Source: DASZZX01 sp036260415 (GTDB lineage: Bacteria > Actinomycetota > Nitriliruptoria > Nitriliruptorales > JAHWKO01). From it: DNA of 5,920 bases. Shown one piece after another: positions 5,281 to 5,920 of this stretch. The stretch covers positions 1 to 5,920 of the forward strand of contig DASZZX010000239.1 in NCBI GenBank assembly GCA_036260415.1. Direction: 5' to 3'. Made by a program: the position numbers and the translations under genes. The first letter of the stretch is position 1. Each line of letters starts with the position of its first letter. The notes beneath the pieces were generated by a model. The model searched no databases and was not told where the DNA came from. It saw only the letters and a program-made list of their open reading frames with translations.

Positions 5281-5440
5281 ATCAGACGGGGCGGTCCGGC
5301 CCCCGCATGTGCATCAGCGGCTCAGGCGGGGCGGTCGCGCCCCCGCATGTGCATCAGCGGCTCAGGCAGGGCGGTCGCGCCCCCGCATGTGCATCAGCGG
5401 CTCAGGCAGGGCGGTAGCGCCCCCGGAAGTGCATCAGCGG
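5281..5440. repeat. Four 40-bp tandem units derived from the 3' end of the flavin reductase gene
   Basis: Units span 5281-5320, 5321-5360, 5361-5400 and 5401-5440, with an exact 40-base period and no spacers. The core CCCCGCATGTGCATCAGCGG is identical in the first three units. Units two and three differ at one base, three and four at three, one and two at four. The fourth unit is the coding end of the minus-strand gene: read in reverse it gives PLMHFRGRYRPA and the stop. The other three are copies lying beyond that stop, each keeping the TGA. In those copies the protein would read PLMHMRGRDRPA. The period is not a multiple of three, so readthrough would leave the frame. Confidence 0.93.
5328..5343. 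terminator. Terminator-like hairpin within the 40-bp repeats
   Basis: GGGGCG, loop GTCG and CGCCCC form a perfect 6-bp stem in the second unit. Five-pair versions with the same layout occur at 5369-5382 and 5409-5422, and a weaker one in the first unit. The stems sit between two convergent genes, where bidirectional termination is expected. None has a T tract, as is common in high-GC actinobacteria, so a terminator function is inferred. Confidence 0.4.
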
Positions 5441-5920
5441 CTGGACCAGGTCATCGAGGTCCACGCGTTCCATCACGCCCGTCACCAGCTGGGCGTACCC
5501 CATGGGCGTCGTCGACTCGAACCGGCAGTAGGCACGGTTGGGCACGTCCTGCAGAGCCGGTCCCCACGGCGTCGACGCAACCGCCAGCCCCGCGAACGGT
5601 CCTCCTGGCGCCGGAACATGCCCGGCGAAGCGCTCGGCCAGGTGGCGGTGCTCGGTCTGCAGAACGTGCACCACGAAACCGCCCGACTCCCGGACCGCAC
5701 GCCAGAGGTCCGAGAGGTCGTTGACCAGACCGAGCACCCGCGCAGGGTCGCCCTGCACTACGACGAGCGACGAGATCGTCAGACCAGCCGGCCGCGCAGC
5801 GGACCCGGCGGTCCACACGGTGACGGGTGCGGCCAGGCGCCCGCGGAAGCGGCGAGCACGGTCGCGCTGCTCGATCGGCAGCGCGAAGGGGTGGTCGGTG
5901 TGGATGCGGCCGCCGGCGTC
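5402..5920 (-). CDS. Flavin reductase-like (FMN-binding split-barrel) protein, N-terminus outside the window
   Basis: The visible 172 residues are open to the right edge, and no convincing start lies in the first 35 codons, so the gene begins beyond 5920. The segment RRFRGRLAAPVTVWTAG (23-39), followed by AGLTISSLVVVQGDP (45-59), is the opening of the flavin reductase-like domain, where family members have G-V-T-V-V-T followed by G-x-T-x-S-S and a D-P. SGGFVVHVL (79-87) corresponds to the family's S-G-x-F-x-V-N-V-L. The protein ends with VQPLMHFRGRYRPA (159-172), matching the typical P-L-x-x-x-x-G-R-Y end. Relatives use NAD(P)H to reduce FMN/FAD for a partner monooxygenase, or bind flavin or F420 in other roles. 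No partner gene is visible, so the substrate is unknown. A GTG at 5818 could be read as a start but would cut off the first strand of the barrel. The last 40 bases are repeated beyond the stop. Confidence 0.8.
   Translation of the reverse strand, partial: DAGGRIHTDHPFALPIEQRDRARRFRGRLAAPVTVWTAGSAARPAGLTISSLVVVQGDPARVLGLVNDLSDLWRAVRESGGFVVHVLQTEHRHLAERFAGHVPAPGGPFAGLAVASTPWGPALQDVPNRAYCRFESTTPMGYAQLVTGVMERVDLDDLVQPLMHFRGRYRPA

Noticed and set aside
5281..5440. Short repeats at regular 40-base spacing resembling a CRISPR array
   Set aside because: The units are head to tail with no spacers, the whole period is conserved, and the last unit is the coding end of a gene. No cas gene is present.

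Overview
The window is high-GC DNA (roughly 70% by eye) with GTG starts, tightly overlapping genes and strong G/C codon bias. The gene content (an Mrp-type antiporter operon with a fused MrpB, a WS/DGAT wax ester/triacylglycerol synthase, and a flavin reductase-like protein) fits an actinobacterium. Assignment below phylum is not supported by anything I can see.

Layout. Positions 1-3320, minus strand, hold a compact operon for a multisubunit cation/proton antiporter of the Mrp/Mnh type. In transcription order it is mrpE, mrpF, mrpG, a small MbhD/DUF4040 subunit, a fused MbhE-MrpB subunit, mrpC and mrpD. Nearly every junction is a 4-base ATGA or GTGA overlap, so translation is probably coupled and stoichiometry fixed. 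The mrpD reading frame stops matching its family at about position 110. The remaining bases (1 to about 108) read much better on the PLUS strand as part of a shikimate dehydrogenase-like protein. This abrupt, opposite-strand junction is either a genomic rearrangement that breaks mrpD or an assembly chimera, and it is the most important thing to check here.

Positions 3321-3681 form a divergent intergenic region of about 360 bases between the antiporter operon and the acyltransferase. It is full of GC-rich hairpins, contains a 14-bp perfect palindrome, and holds a 34-bp tandem repeat whose last copy closes into a strong 8-bp stem. Positions 3682-5115, plus strand, encode a complete 477-residue WS/DGAT acyltransferase with an intact HHxxxDG motif, which implies storage of neutral lipid.

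Positions 5116-5401 form a convergent intergenic region. Its second half consists of 40-bp tandem units. These are copies of the last 40 bases of the next gene, stop codon included, and most carry a short G/C hairpin that could serve as a terminator. Positions 5402-5920, minus strand, are the C-terminal part of a flavin reductase-like (FMN-binding split-barrel) protein whose start lies beyond the right edge.

The three gene blocks have no obvious shared pathway. I see no mobile element, RNA gene, CRISPR array or clearly new defence or biosynthetic system. The unusual signals are structural: the mrpD junction, the duplicated gene end, and the intergenic repeats.
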